Shown: piece by piece, positions 1 to 13,100 of the stretch
Layout of the letters: each line of letters opens with the position of its first letter
Position numbering within the stretch: the first letter of the stretch is position 1
Assembly: GCA_003117195.1 (NCBI GenBank)
Contig: BDSI01000055.1
Coordinates: forward strand, 372,001 to 436,000
Source of the DNA: Eudorina sp. 2006-703-Eu-15
Taxonomy: Eukaryota; Chlorophyta; Chlorophyceae; Chlamydomonadales; Volvocaceae
Length of the DNA: 64,000 nucleotides
Reading direction: 5' to 3'
Made by a program: the position numbers and the translations under genes
Notes under the pieces: generated by a model
The model's database searches: none
Told to the model about the DNA's origin: nothing
The model's input: the letters and a program-made list of their open reading frames with translations, nothing else

Positions 1-892
1 ATTGACACACCCCCGCTGTTCCACATACGCGGTTGACGTCTGTTGGCGACCCGCCACGAACTCGGGTCGCTTCATGGTCTCCGTCGCCGCTGACCCCAGG
101 TTTGGCCCCAGGCAACCGCCTGCGGACGGGAAACAACCCATGCGCAAGCCGCTTCCTTGCTTACATTGATAGACAGACTGCATAAACTGGCACATGTATG
201 TGAAGTGATACTATCTACTTAATCTACTGCGGCATGATCAATGCATCGCGATATCGTGATATCGCTCATCAGGCAGGCAAGACGCGCACGTGTCCTTTAC
301 GGAACGAGTCAATGTATGTATGTATGGCCGGACGGACGGAGGAACCGCCCGCCCAGCACTGAAATGCCTGGCTATCTAGCAGGCAGGGTGCAGCCGGGCG
401 GGCAGGTGTATCCCATCCATCCGTTGACGAGTATATACCAATCCTACCTACTGCTGCTGCCGGATGCGTGCTTGCTTGTACGTACCGAGCGAAATACGAT
501 GCGTGCACGACATCCGTCATTGAAGGCAAAGAAATCATTCTTCGCTCGCGAGCGAGCGACTCACCATACAGGCACACGTGCCTTGTGTATGATGGGCCCA
601 GTACTGTGTATGTCCGTCATGGTTGGGGTGTAGGGCTGGGGTGCGTGCGTGCATAACCTCATACCTGTACAACTATCTACCCATATGAGCCGTAGGCCCA
701 ATATATAAATGCCTTAAAGCACGTGCATGACGACGCTGCACATACAAGCAGGAAAATGGAGACTACTACCGACCAAAGGAGACGATTTCGTTTCGTTACG
801 ATGGGCACACATACATCCTTACGTACTTGCTAACTACTACTGATGATGAGCCGGGTGGCCATGGCTTCCAACATACATATATATATATATAC

Positions 893-928
<36 letters not shown>

Positions 929-2461
929 GTTCATGAACTGAGCAAAGCCGCAAAAAGTGTCGTAAACAGGGCAGTCTAACAAATAAAGCATGCTTTTCAT
1001 CCTCGACCTGACCTCGACACCACAGCAACGACAGATCCTTTGTTCCCTAGGGACACGCCCCCTATCTGTTGGCCTCCAACGCCCGCCCAGCAAGACAACC
1101 GGAACTGCATTAGCTTGCGATGCATGCGCGCTGTAAGGAATGAATGAATACCATAGCATGTGGTGGCCACGTTATTTCTTTATATATGTGTGTGGACTGC
1201 GTCCCGCCCTGCTCTTCCGCGTGCGTTGGAAGGCCTTGTACGATGGTCTCCTGTGTATGTATATATGTTTAGGTCCCCGCGAAACGCATTCCTTGCAACG
1301 TACGTTGGATGAAAACAGCCTTGTAGAAGATGAGATTGGGTAATGTCTCGGTCCTGTTGTTAGTAGTCTTGTCGGTAGCAAAGATATCGAGGCCAGGGGC
1401 CTGGCGTGGAAGTGCCGACATATATACGTACATGTATGCATGCATGGGTTGTCAAGGCAGCAGGGACAGTAATTGTTACTTGGAGTGCAAACTACAGTAA
1501 TAATAGTAATAAAGTTGATTATCAGAAAGGTCGCGTCGTAAAATTGCGTGATGGAGTGAACAAGGCGTGAAAAGGTACGTCACTCATTCAAGGCCCCTGC
1601 ATGCAGCAAACCCGCCTACCTGTCGGCGGGGAAGGGCAGCCAGTACTCTTACTATCATCATTACTACTACTACCTCAGTTTACTCAGTTACCCTTATTTT
1701 ATATATCCTTAACAATTCAAAATTATAAATTATTCGTAATATCAATGGTCTCCGCCGATCAATCTGTGACCATTCACAGAGTCTTAAGTCTATCATGTTC
1801 ATTTTTTGATTGCCATGCATGCTTGCCACACACAGGCCGATAGCCGGCCACACTGCCCACCGCGGGAAACGAATCATCGACCCGCCGCTATACAGGGAAG
1901 GGGTGCGGACCCCCCTTTACCCCCATCAGTCATGCCTTACGTACCCTCCTCTGCCATTCATGAAAGTCCCAATCGGCGGAAATTTTGAACTGAACGGGGC
2001 CTCGGATTGCAAATCACCCGAACAACATTTATGCAAGAGAAACGATGTGTAGAATGGGGGAATCGCTCCACGCATGCCATGCTTATGATGGCGGAAAGAA
2101 CGAAGCTCGTGAGTGCTGCGTGACTAGAAACACAAGCTCGCGAGTGCGTGCGTGACTAGAAACTCGCATCGCCCAAAAACCCCACTAGCAAGCGACCTGT
2201 GCATCATTCGTTGCCCCTAGACCACCATAAACAGTGGGAAAAACCTTTGCGCGAACACCCTCACCAACCTACCTGAAATTGGGCGCCTCTCCGCCAGTGC
2301 CATAAGATGACCCGCGTGACGAAAAAAGTGATGCTCTCACTCAATTGCAGCTGTCATGTGAAACGGACAAGCGTACGTGTATTTAACAACATGGCTTGCC
2401 GAGCAGTCTGCATGTGGTTTGCCACGTGTCAAAATTTTCAAAAAAACCATGCGTATCGCAC
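1..2461. other. Non-coding left end
   Basis: No open frame here shows family motifs or splice-compatible continuation. The stretch holds short repeats (a TA-rich microsatellite near 0.9 kb, and a near-direct repeat around 2105-2165 built on GTGACTAGAAAC). If the orphan exon at 2462-2749 belongs to a longer gene, its further exons should lie here on the minus strand, but I found none. Confidence 0.5.
872..928. repeat. (TA)n microsatellite with TACA interruptions
   Basis: An almost pure TA dinucleotide run of about 55 bp, interrupted twice by an extra C (ACAT). It lies in otherwise unannotated DNA. Confidence 0.9.
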
Positions 2462-2749
2462 CTTGCCCGCCACCAAGCCCAGGTCCAAAACCGGCCATTT
2501 CAGCTGTTCGGTTGCATCACCATAAATGCTGACGTTACGACGCAATATGACAGGAGTTTTGTAGGCCTGCCAATGGCTTTCATTCATGGTCAAATCCTCA
2601 AGCACCCATATTGTGGAAACTTCATTGCTGCACAGTGCATCTATAAATTCTTTCACGGTTCTGCATCTGGCCACAGGTGAATGCTGCGCGCATGCGAAAG
2701 TGACGGCAAATACTGTCAAGAGCCAGGCTCCCTGAAGAAAGGTGGACAT
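2462..2749 (-). CDS. 5' exon of a secreted or membrane ectodomain protein (partial or relic)
   Basis: This open frame of 96 codons starts with a clear signal peptide (hydrophobic FLQGAWLLTVFAVTFACA, residues 4-21). It is followed by a segment with VILRRNVSIYGD and WPVLDLGLVAGK. From memory, such an R-N-x-S/T-I ... LDLG.V.GKV pattern is typical of beta-helix-like ectodomains in many predicted volvocine membrane proteins, including cyclase- and kinase-like receptors. A donor-like GTGCGA follows Lys96. I could not find a following exon in the next 2.4 kb on the same strand, so the gene continues far away, is truncated by the window, or is a relic. No catalytic domain is seen and the function is unknown. 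Confidence 0.45.
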
Positions 2750-3859
2750 TTTATAATTTATCTGTAATTATTCAAATGGTCTGCCGATGTCATGCATCTT
2801 TCTGCAACAAAGTATGTCTCGCTTCAAGGTCAGAGTCACTCTACGGTCAGCATGGATTCATTCGCGCTTTTATTTGACCAAGCAATACATAAGTAATAAA
2901 TCCGCATATTATTATGAAGGGCTTTATGAAATTAGTCTGCTGGAACCCAGTGACATTCCTGTGTCTGTACTGCTCGCTCATGGCAAGAAAATGACGAAAT
3001 CTATTAGCGACTTTCCTTTGAAGTAGTGCGAACTTATTTGCATATGCTTCTGTTTGGGAATTCGCATTAGCCGAGAGGGGGCCTTGGGGGCATAGTTACT
3101 TTCTCGGCACTCAGCGAGGTATACGCCTGTATTCATGGAATTGTCTTTCAATGTGAACCAACACATGCACCAACACATTCAGGAAGAATTCAGCCTACGA
3201 TTGCCATCCACGGCACAAGTCCTTTCCGAGGTTACACCCTGTTACACAAATAAGGCGACGGTGCACCAGTTTGCAGTTATTTGTAACAAATGGACAGGAA
3301 ATGGTGCGGCAATTGAATTCAGGATTTACTGTAAATCTTGACTGTAAAGAAATACCGACATACTGTGTAAGCATTAGGGCTCAGGCGTAGTAGTGCATAT
3401 GTATGTGTACTAATGCATGCTGGCGATCGAGCCTTAAACGGCAGAAGCCTGCAGCATATTACATGTATAATGAGTATGTAAACAGCGACCCAACAAAGAT
3501 TATCCAAGGACAAAGAGCTACAGAAACATTCTGTAAGACCCCGCTAGTAAAACTACTTCACGTATTATGGAATGTATGAGAATAATAATGGAATGTGTTA
3601 GAAAAAATTTCAGTATATTAAGAAAACGACGGGTGCCCGTCCATAGGGGCCACATCCCCGCCGGCCGTCCGTGCTCAGATACGAGCGAGGATTGTTCCCA
3701 GGGGTCCCTCTAATGATAATGCACGGGTGATGCAACGTACGCCGCGGTGGGGCCGGCCTGGGGTGCGTGCGGGCCTGGGCTACGTGGAAACGAGGGTGTC
3801 TGGTGGCTCCCCCGCCTTCTCACGCCCTGGGGACCACATCCCACGCCGTTCAGCCCCGG

Positions 3860-4220
3860 TCGCGCACGGCCCCTTGCTCAGGCTGCCGTTTTGGCAACGC
3901 GCCGCGACGCCGCCGGCGCTCCGGCGCGACAGGCCTAGGCCGGGACATGTGCAGGAGCGGTCGGGCAGGTCGTGCGGCAGCTCCGTGGCCGCCCCGGTCC
4001 TGAGCAAGGGGTGTGAACGTCAGGCGTGCCAAGTGTACGGCAGGGTTCCTGCGCATCCACACCGTGGCCGCCTGAGTGTGGCCACAATTTGTTTGGGTGC
4101 GCGGAGGTCCAGAAGCGCAGTTGCGCCCGTTTCCGGGGCTGAACGGCGTGTCGGGGGCCTAGATGGCGGCCGCGACACACTGAGCAAGGGTCGCGCACGT
4201 CCCCTTGCTCAGGCCGCTGC
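3860..4220. repeat. Repeated CCTTGCTCAGG / CCTGAGCAAGG motif
   Basis: The motif CCTTGCTCAGG occurs near 3873 and 4203, and its inverse CTGAGCAAGG near 4003 and 4180. The last pair forms a short hairpin (CTGAGCAAGG ... CCTTGCTCAG, 4180-4213). CGCGCACG neighbours most copies. It may be the remnant of a small repeat family. Confidence 0.6.
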
Positions 4221-4282
4221 AGGGCCGGGTTGTTTGTCTCACCCCCTGTGTCCTTATCTGCCCCAAACATCCCCAATTATTC

Positions 4283-4709
4283 CGTCGCGGCGCGCGCTGC
4301 CTGCATCCAGGGAAAGGGACGGACCGCGGGGCGAGAGGGCCGTGTTCGGAACGGCCTGACAAAATGCAGCGACCGCGCCTGCCCCGCAGCCCCCTTGCAG
4401 CCCGTCCAGAACGCCCGGCCGCACCTGCGCCGCCGCCGCCCCGTCGCCAGCAGCGGAAGGCAGCTGCCTTGGCGTGCTGCCGCCGCCGCCTGCTCTCGTT
4501 ACAGGTGACTCCTCGGGGGGATCGGCCCCTGCCACGCGGCGGGGCGTCGCGGCGCGCGCTGCCTGCATCCAGGGAAATGGACGGACCGCGGGGAGAGAGG
4601 GCTGCGTTCGGAACGGCCTGACAAAATGCAGCGACCGCGCCTGCCCCGCAGCCCCCTTGCAGCCCGTCCAGAACGCCCGGCCGCACCTGCGCCGCCGCCG
4701 CCCCGTCGT
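4283..4709 (+). repeat. Two direct copies of a ~167-bp GC-rich unit
   Basis: Copy 1 spans about 4283-4449 and copy 2 about 4543-4709. They share a start at GCGGCGCGCGCTGCCTGC, the internal GAACGGCCTGACAAAATGCA, and an end at CCGCCGCCGCCCCGTCG. They differ by only a few substitutions, and a spacer of about 93 bp separates them. Open frames on both strands are duplicated with them, so the frames themselves are not evidence of a gene. Confidence 0.85.
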
Positions 4710-6795
4710 TTGCTGGTTATTGTTCTACGCACTGCAGCAGTCCAGCGCTGCTGTCGCTGCTGGCAAACCAACAGGCTGCAGGCCATCTATCTATCACTCC
4801 ATCGATCTGAACCTGCTGGGCCGCTGCTGCCGGCCCATAGCCCATACCCGCTGCCGGGACGAAGTGTTTGGCACACCCCGCCGGCCACACATGCCGGATC
4901 CGCCAGCACTGCATGTATGCACGTCGCCGTTTCTGCTACCTTGTCGTATGTACATACTATGCGAAGCGCAAGGTGCGAGCATATTTGATCACACACCACC
5001 TCTCAGCAGCGTGAGGGGGTTCCCCAATGCGGATGGACGCAGCTAGCTGCTGTGCCTCTTGCCACCGCACCTGCAGAGGAACTCCGCCTAATAATCCAAT
5101 CAAGTTACTTTGGGGCACGTGCGCCTCACCGTTGCATCCATCCATGTGTCTTCAGGTCGCTTCTCCCCCGGAGCAGACACACGGTGTTGTAGGTGCTGCT
5201 GCGCGGCAATAGCGGTGATCGAGGGGCGGGTTGGTGGGTGATGCGCCGGGCGGGCGCTTGCTCACAATGGGCGCGCCGGCATCAGACATGGGCACATGGC
5301 TGCTGCTGGCATGGGGAGGAGGCCGCAAACCGACACCCGACCCTGCTGCCCACAAGCATGCGTGCGTGGCTGCAAGCACAACGGCTGTGTCAACCTCTGC
5401 TGGGGTGACAGCGCGGTGCATTCAAGTGTTCACATGGGTAGTGCACCGAGCAAGCAATTGTCAACAGGGAGGCGGTGGCGGATGGTACCGGGCGAGCTGC
5501 TTGTGGATGGCAGCATGTCAGCTGCTGCATGCATGCGGGGACATCGGCGGGCAACGACCCGCAGAGGTGGTCCGTCCCGCTTCAGCGTGGCGCCCGTGGC
5601 ACATACATCCACCGTGGCGGCTTCGTTGGGGCTGACACCCGTGGCGGCAGGTAGAGAGGAGCGGAGACAGCAAGGCTAGGTTGGTGAGTGCGACGGGGCT
5701 TCCCTCACCTCTGAATTGCTAGGGCGGGTCGTGGCCCCGTGCCTTCAGCGTTCTGTCCACTCCTGTGAACTGCCGGGCGGGGCTCAGTATGCAGCCGCCC
5801 GCGCCATGCAGAGACACGGCGGCATCCATGCACCACGTATGCGAGGGCCCCTGGTTTGGTTTCAGCGGCGGCATTGGCAGTGGCGACTGTGTGAGTGTCA
5901 ATGGCGGTGGAGGCAGCGCGCTGGGTCACCCCAGGCCTATGGAGCGCTGCACGGGTACTGTCACCACAAGATGGGGCCACAGTGAGAATCAGGCATTTGA
6001 TCCCTTTTCGTGCCGCGTTCGTTCGTTCATCCATTCATGTTCCGTACCCGGACCGGGCAGCACAATCGTCAATCGTCAAACAGTTGCATCACAGCGACTT
6101 CTTATGATAGATACTTATGATACAATTAGCAACGGACCCTGATGCTGATGTCTTATTCGCCGCCGAAGGTAGGACCAAATCGATGTACGGCTCTGAGCAG
6201 AGGCGCTGTCACACAGCTGTCCATAATGCCAGTCGTTGCACGATATGCATGTGTAGATGATGCGATAAGGTAGGTCTCGGAATAAAGATGGAAAATGACG
6301 CTCGACCAGACCTTATACGTCTTTGTCGCAAGGCCAGGTCCGCATCCTAATGAAAGCGCTCCGTATTGGCTGCTGCCGAGGTGTAAATCAAGGCATGCCT
6401 CATCGGCAAAGCCTCGACATAAAGAACTTGAAACGCATGTACGATAGCCCTACCATCGTAGATGGCTCCAGAACCATGAAAGACGGATTCAAAATCACGC
6501 TCCAGACACGCAATTACTGCAAGTCATTTCGTAGATTGAAGTCAATTTTTGTCGAACGTGAAGCCGTTGATCGTGATACCGTAGTGTGATTAGACCTGGT
6601 GGCTTTGGCATAGGGCGGTGATGGTCAGGGTAATTTACCGCCAGATAACAAATTACCGTCGTAATGCGTGTGGCTATCTGGAAGCGCGAATGGATTTGAC
6701 CATTTGGTTACGCATTAGTCAGGTTATACGGTAATGAGAGTTTCAATCGCCGTTTTTTCGTAGTCTTCCTGCCTTTAAACTTGCGACAGATTTGA

Positions 6796-6800
6796 TTACA
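6796..6800 (-). terminator. Possible TGTAA polyadenylation signal for the SGNH gene
   Basis: TGTAA on the minus strand, the usual poly(A) signal of volvocine algae. It lies about 740 bp beyond the proposed stop of the SGNH gene, which would mean a long 3' UTR. This assignment is weak. Confidence 0.25.
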
Positions 6801-7542
6801 AACGCAGAAATGCTTAACATTGTAAAAGTAACATTATTATTACCAGGGATCAACGGACATTTGGATTTCACTTCGGCTGTTTCGATCGGTGGTACAGTTC
6901 GCGTCTGCGAACATATCCTACCTGACTAACGTATTTACCGGCGGACATACACTTTCTTACTTACCAGTGGTTGGACACACATTATTTCGATTCATATCAC
7001 ATTACGATGCATCTGTGTCAGAGCTCCAGCAGACTCCAATCGGTGCGGCGGAACCTACCTCGCGTGAAAGTGTGAGACTGTGTGAGGTAGTCCGGAGCGG
7101 TCCCGAGTTGGCCGCTAATTCGCCAACTCCGGTTCACTGTCGGCGCTAGTTGACTTTATGGAGTTCATATCAAGACGTAACTGCCCTGCACACTGAGCTG
7201 CTGGTGGCGCACGGTTGGCCCGTTGCGTGCGAGAATACCCGACGGTAGACGACGGATCAAAGTGGGGAAGTGGGTAGACGTCCCCATCCAGAACCTGTTG
7301 TCATGCCAATCACCTCCCCATCTCGTGAGCGCTACTGGCCGCACATGCGGCGAATCCGTCCAAACATCAGCACCACCACCACCACCACCACCACCACCAC
7401 TACCTCATGTGCAGCCCGGCTTGCAGCTCTCCCCCTACCCCGGCGAGTCCCACGCTCTCTCCAGCACGTCCGTCCGGCTACATCTCATTTGTTGTGCGTG
7501 GCGTCATACGGCACATACCGCACAGCACGCCGTACAGCAGTC

Positions 7543-9977
7543 TCACAGGTGGCGCCTGCGGCGCCTTACCCTGTAGCCGGCGGCCCGCTCCGCCGCCTCC
7601 AGTGACTCTCCGCACATGGTCCGGGCCGACTCCGGGGCGGTCCGGCTCACGATGAGGCCGCCCAGCTTCACCTGGAGGGCGGGTGGGGGGGGGGTGGGGG
7701 TGGGTGGGTGGGTGGGAAGTTCAGGGTGACATGCAAGCTTGTACTACTGTACTAGTACGATGGTACGGGTGGGGCTATAGCATGGAAACAGCCCTCACAC
7801 ACCTCCGGGTGCGGCGGGTGCGCGGGCGGAGATGCAGCGCAGGGAAGGCCACCATGCAGTCCGCCGGACCCCTCCGCGGCTTGGGAGCCGGATCCGAATC
7901 CGGGTGCGGAAGTCCGGGTCCAGAACTAACCGAGGCACTGCCGTGTAACTGCCAGACCGGCCCCAAAACTCCAAGACGCCAACGAGCCTGGATCAGTGGT
8001 TCAGTGCCAACCCACGCCACTCCCGCCCATCCCCTGCCTCACCCCGCCCGTCCCACCCATGCCACCCTCGCGCCCAGATCCCTCTGCCCAGCGGCAGCGG
8101 CAGCGGCAGCGGCAGCGCACCTTGGTGGCGGTGCCGTTGCGGCCGCCATCCTCCACCCGCACCCGCAGCCTGCAGTCCCTAGACCCCACCAGCCGCGCTG
8201 GGAAGCACCCCAGCTGCAGCTGCGAGTGGTGGTGCTCCCACTGCCCGTCCAGGCGCAGGACAACCCGGTCCGAGCCCGTGCCGCTGAGAGGGGGAGGCGC
8301 CGTACCTGCGGCGCGAGGAGAGGGGCGGGGGGGGGCGGGCGAGCGACGGCGGGTAGTGGGATTCGGCAGTGGGACAGTGGGTCAGTGAGTTGTCGGAGGG
8401 AGCTCACCGGGCAATCGGATATCCGGTAGATAACTACATATGGTAGATATGAACCTAGCTACGCACATCCAGTCATCCACGCGCACCGGGGACCGTACCT
8501 TGCGCCGCCGGGTCTGGGTCCTGCTGCCCCCTCGTCGCCTCATCGCCGCACACGCAGCCTCCCTCGCACGACACCGCCGCCACGCCCATCCCCTGGTAGC
8601 TCCTGAGGTAGGCCAGGACCACCATCAGCACGGAGCCCGCCGGCGGCGCCGCGGTCGCCGCACCAGGCGGCGGCGCCGCGGACTGGCCCGCGGCGTCGGC
8701 GCCGGCGCCGGCGGGCAGCGCGCCGTCGGCGTCGGCGGAGGACAGGTCGAAGGCGATGGTGGCGTTGATGGCAAGTGCCGTGTAGCCCCACTTGGGAGCC
8801 TCGGGGTTGCGGCCCTCGTTGAGCCACTCAAAGCCCTGCGGGGGGAGGCGGCGGCGGGAGGCGGCGGTGAAGAGCGGTGGCGGCGGTGAAGAGCGACGGC
8901 AGAGGCGGCAGAGGCGGACCTTCGATCCCACAGGTGCCCTCAATCTCGCCCGTGACCTGCGATCTAGCCGTCAGGACGCCGATGGCGAACACGTTGTGAC
9001 AAACGAACAAAAGACACACACACCGATAGACACGGTTGCGCGCTGTAATGCAGTGTCTTTTGCAGGTTGTTATGGTAGTAGTGTATGTTGGCAACTGCAT
9101 TATTTGGACCGGGTGGGTTCCTTTTATTTCCTCGCATAGAGCACACGTTCGGTAGCAGCACCGCCACCACCACCACCGCCACCACCACCTGCGTCTCCAC
9201 CGCCGCGGCCCGCAGCTTGTCCCCCATCAGGCACCGGTCCAGGTCGGTGTCCCAGTTGTCGGGCAGCATGTGGGTGGGCAGCGGGGCCACCACCGCCTCC
9301 TCCTCGGACTGGGGGGATGGGGAGGTGGGTGGGTGGGTGCGAATGGAGGATGCGAGGGACGGGGGGCGGCAAGGCGGTCCACGGCCGGGCGGAGGAAGAC
9401 AGACGCGGGGGCCCCGGGCAACGGAGGGGGGAGGAGCCGCAGGGCAGGCGAGGAAAAGGGTATACATATGAGGGGTAGAAGCGAGAGGGTGCGCTGCAGC
9501 GGCAGCGGCGGCGGTGGGGCGGTGGGGCGGCGGAAGGTGGCTGGGCCTCCTAGCGATCCCCCCCCAGGGGTGGAGCAGTCCTTGAAGGCGCGGCGGCCCC
9601 CTCTTCTCCCCGCCAGCCAGGCAGGCCCCTACACAGCTCCGCCCCAGGCCCCACCCGTCCGCTCTAGATGTGGGCCTTTGTGCCCTATGGTATCGCACCG
9701 CACCATATGCAGCTGTCCACCCACCCACCCACCCACCCACCCATCCACCCACCCATCCACCCACCCATTCACCCACCTATTCACCCATCCACCCACCCAG
9801 CCACCCACCCACCCATCAATCCCCCTACCCGCCCACCCAGCCACCCACCCATACGCGCGCAGACCCGCACCTGCCTCCAGGGCCGGGTGACCAGGCCCCT
9901 GGCCACGTGGAGCAGTAGCCCCACGACCAGCTCACTGATCACCCTGCAGGGCGCGGACACAGACCGGCGCACAGACC

Positions 9978-10064
<87 letters not shown>

Positions 10065-10117
10065 CGACCGACCGACCGACCGACCGACCGACCGACCGAC
10101 CGACCGACCGACAGACC

Positions 10118-10181
<64 letters not shown>

Positions 10182-13100
10182 GGGAGGCAGACCGGTCAAC
10201 CGCCCAACCGCGCCGGCCGACCGGCCCGCGCTCGGGGTCAGCCAATGCCCGAGAGCAGGGAGGCGCGTCCCTGGACCTTGGAAAGGAGCAGGGCCGTGGG
10301 GGCGGGGGCGTCCGACATGGGCTAAACCTGCTTCACGGGCGTGTTCGTACGGCGGTACGGCGGCGGACGTCGTGCGAAGGGTTTCAACGCGGCTCCAACG
10401 GACGGACTCCCCCCGAGGAAGCGGGGGTTCGGGAGGGGCAGGCGGGAGGTAGGTGCCGCTCCCAGCCTCCCGCAGCGCTTAACTTCCATACGTCGTACCA
10501 GTGCCCTACGCCCTCCCCGCCCCTTCCCTCCCGATGCCGCACCCTGATCTCCGTGGTCCTCCTGAGCCTGAGCCGTGTTGCCGGCCCCCGGGTTCCCCGC
10601 CCAAACCACCACCTCCACCACAACTACCCTGCCGCCTCCGCCCTCTCCGGCCCTCCCAACCGCAACGCCGGCCGGTCGCAGTCCCCGCACCCCGCGCCGT
10701 CTCCTTGCCCGCCTCCCGCCCTCACCTGTGCCCGGTCAGTCCAGAGGGATGCATGGCGTCCTCGTAGAACAGGGCCTCCTGACGGGGACACGGGGGCCCC
10801 GGGGGTGGGGGAGTGGCTTGTGGGGGACGGGGGGTACAGAAAATTCGTAGACAGATTGAAGCTGGGCTGCTGCCGGAGCGAAAGTGGGGGTGGCGGTGGC
10901 GGTGGGGTTGGGGGAGGGGGCGGTGTATTCGAGTCGCCGAGGAGCAGGCTGCACCATGATGTCGATGACGGTTGCGGAAGCCGCCCCAACTAATCCACTC
11001 CCTCCCGCCCTCCCAACCACACACACACACACGTCCCCCCAAGCGACCCGCCACACGGGTCAGTCCCGCCACGCCCGCCCTGCCCCACCCCGCAAGAGGC
11101 GGATCCCGCCCACCCGCCCACCTGTCGGTGCCCGCCATCATGCACTCACCATCCCCTGCCCGCCCGCCCTTTAAACCCCGTCCACCCACCGGGTCTGTTG
11201 ACTTGTTGGCTCGGGTCTCGTACCGAAGCTTGTGGACCTGGTTTCGGATTTAGGGTTTCGGATTCGGGTTCTCGTATTCGGATTTTGGATTCGGGGTTGT
11301 TGGACCTCGGGGCACCCGAGCCAGGGGGGTTAGCTTGAAAAAAGAAATAAACCCAAAAACCAGGCCCAGGCACACCCAGAAAAAACATACGTGGCGAGGT
11401 ATCTATCTGCCCGCGGGGGCTAATTAGGAGAACGTTCCGGGTTTCAGGTTTTGGATATTCCCCGCGTCCTGGGTCCTTGTCATGGTAGGACTGCGACGTC
11501 TACCTTGCTCGTCCCATCTCGTCAGTCCCGCGGCTCGGCTACCGTATCCCTTGGGACACACAAACAAACCCAAGAACCACACACGATGCATCAGTCAGTG
11601 TGTAGGTCGCAAAAGGGCATTGCAGGTCATCTGGTACGTGTCAGGGGCCTGGGTGGTTCGGGCGGTTCCCCCCTAAACACACCGGCCGCGTGGGTTTGGG
11701 TTTCGTCGACACATACACACACCGCCCCCCCTTTCACCCCTAACCCCCCTCACCCACCTGGAAGCCGTGTACGCCCGCCGCCATGTGGTGGTACACCGCC
11801 GCCTGTGGTGGAATGTACGACATGTGTTGACCAACCGCCCGACAAGAGGTCACCAACAACCGACAACGAACGAACACAGAGCAGAGAGCACAGGTGCCCG
11901 CCCGCCCAACCGCCCCAACCGCCCGCTCAGGCGCCCACCTTGACAGAGATCATGGGCAACCCGTAATACGTCGCGAACTCAAAGAACTGCCCCTCTGAGG
12001 GGGAGGCGGAGGGGGAAGGGGACAAGAGGTATGGGCAATTGGTAGACATATTCATACCGGAAGGGGACGGAGTAGAAGTCAGAAGTAAGCCGTGCTTGCG
12101 GAGCGGACAGGCAGCCATGCCGTCAGGCAGAAACCCATACCCTATGACCCCAACCATATCCAAAGCCGGGGGCCCCCCAGGGAGTCTAACAACCTCCAAC
12201 GGTCTTCCACCTCGGGTCAGGTCCCCTTTTCAAAGGGCGCGGCGGGCGCCCCGGACAACCCCCTGCTCTTCTGCCAGCTCCAGGGCAGCACCAGTACAAC
12301 CAATCAACAGCCAACCGCCAACAACCAACAACTCCGGCCGTGTGAGGCGAGGGGAACCACAGTGACGCGGTTGCGCCCCCCCGGCCGCAAAACGCACCGG
12401 CGTTGGTGAAGTAGCTGCGTAGCGTCGCAGCGCGTCAGCGGGGACGATCGGCGAGGCAGCGCGAGGGGTACAGAGGGGGCCAGGGAACAGTTGTCATTTT
12501 CGGGATCCTCCGAGACGTTACGGAGAGGGGGGGGCATCGGTCAGGGCGCGACAATTGATGTGGGTGCAGACATGCGGCAAGGCGAGCGGGGATTTTGACC
12601 GGGCAAAGCTCTGCAACAGGACAGGTCGGGTCGCTTGGGGGGAAGCGGCGAGGCGGCATTATGTGGGTAGGGGTGGGGGTGGATGGGATGGTGTGGGATG
12701 AGCTCTGTTTCAGGGCTCAGCCGCAGTCCCACACCCACAGGCCCACACCCACAGTCCCACACCCACAGTCCCACACCCACAGTCCCACACCCACAGTCCC
12801 ACACCCACAGTCCCACACCCACAGTCCCACACCGCAGTCCCACACCGCAGTCCCACACCCACAGTCCCACACCGCAGTCCCACACCCACAGTCCCACACC
12901 GCAGTCCCACACCGCAGTCCCACACCGCAGTCCCACACCGCAGTCCCACACCCACAGTCCCACACCGCAGTCCCACACCCACAGTCCCACACCCACAGTC
13001 CCACACCGCAGTCCCACACCGCAGTCCCACACCCACAGTCCCACACCCGCCACCCACCGGGTGTCCGAGTTGAGGTTGACCCCCACCATCGCCTGGCTGT

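Larger units (their letters stand above)
2750..7542. other. Intergenic region
   Basis: No convincing gene. Open frames at 3.7-4.7 kb are GC-rich, overlap on both strands and follow the duplicated block, so they are treated as non-coding. The AT-richer part at 5.9-7.2 kb lies downstream (3') of the SGNH gene. Confidence 0.5.

Noticed and set aside
3727..4686. GC-rich open frames of 138-210 codons on both strands
   Set aside because: They duplicate with the 167-bp repeat, overlap in all frames and show no domain or codon pattern of a gene.
9970..10183. CRISPR-like array
   Set aside because: The period is 4 bp with no spacers; it is a microsatellite in a eukaryotic intron.
9668..10993. 441-codon plus-strand open frame
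   Set aside because: It runs through the CCCA and GACA/GACC microsatellites (Thr-Asp-Arg-Gln and His-Pro-Pro repeats) and lies antisense over real SGNH exons.
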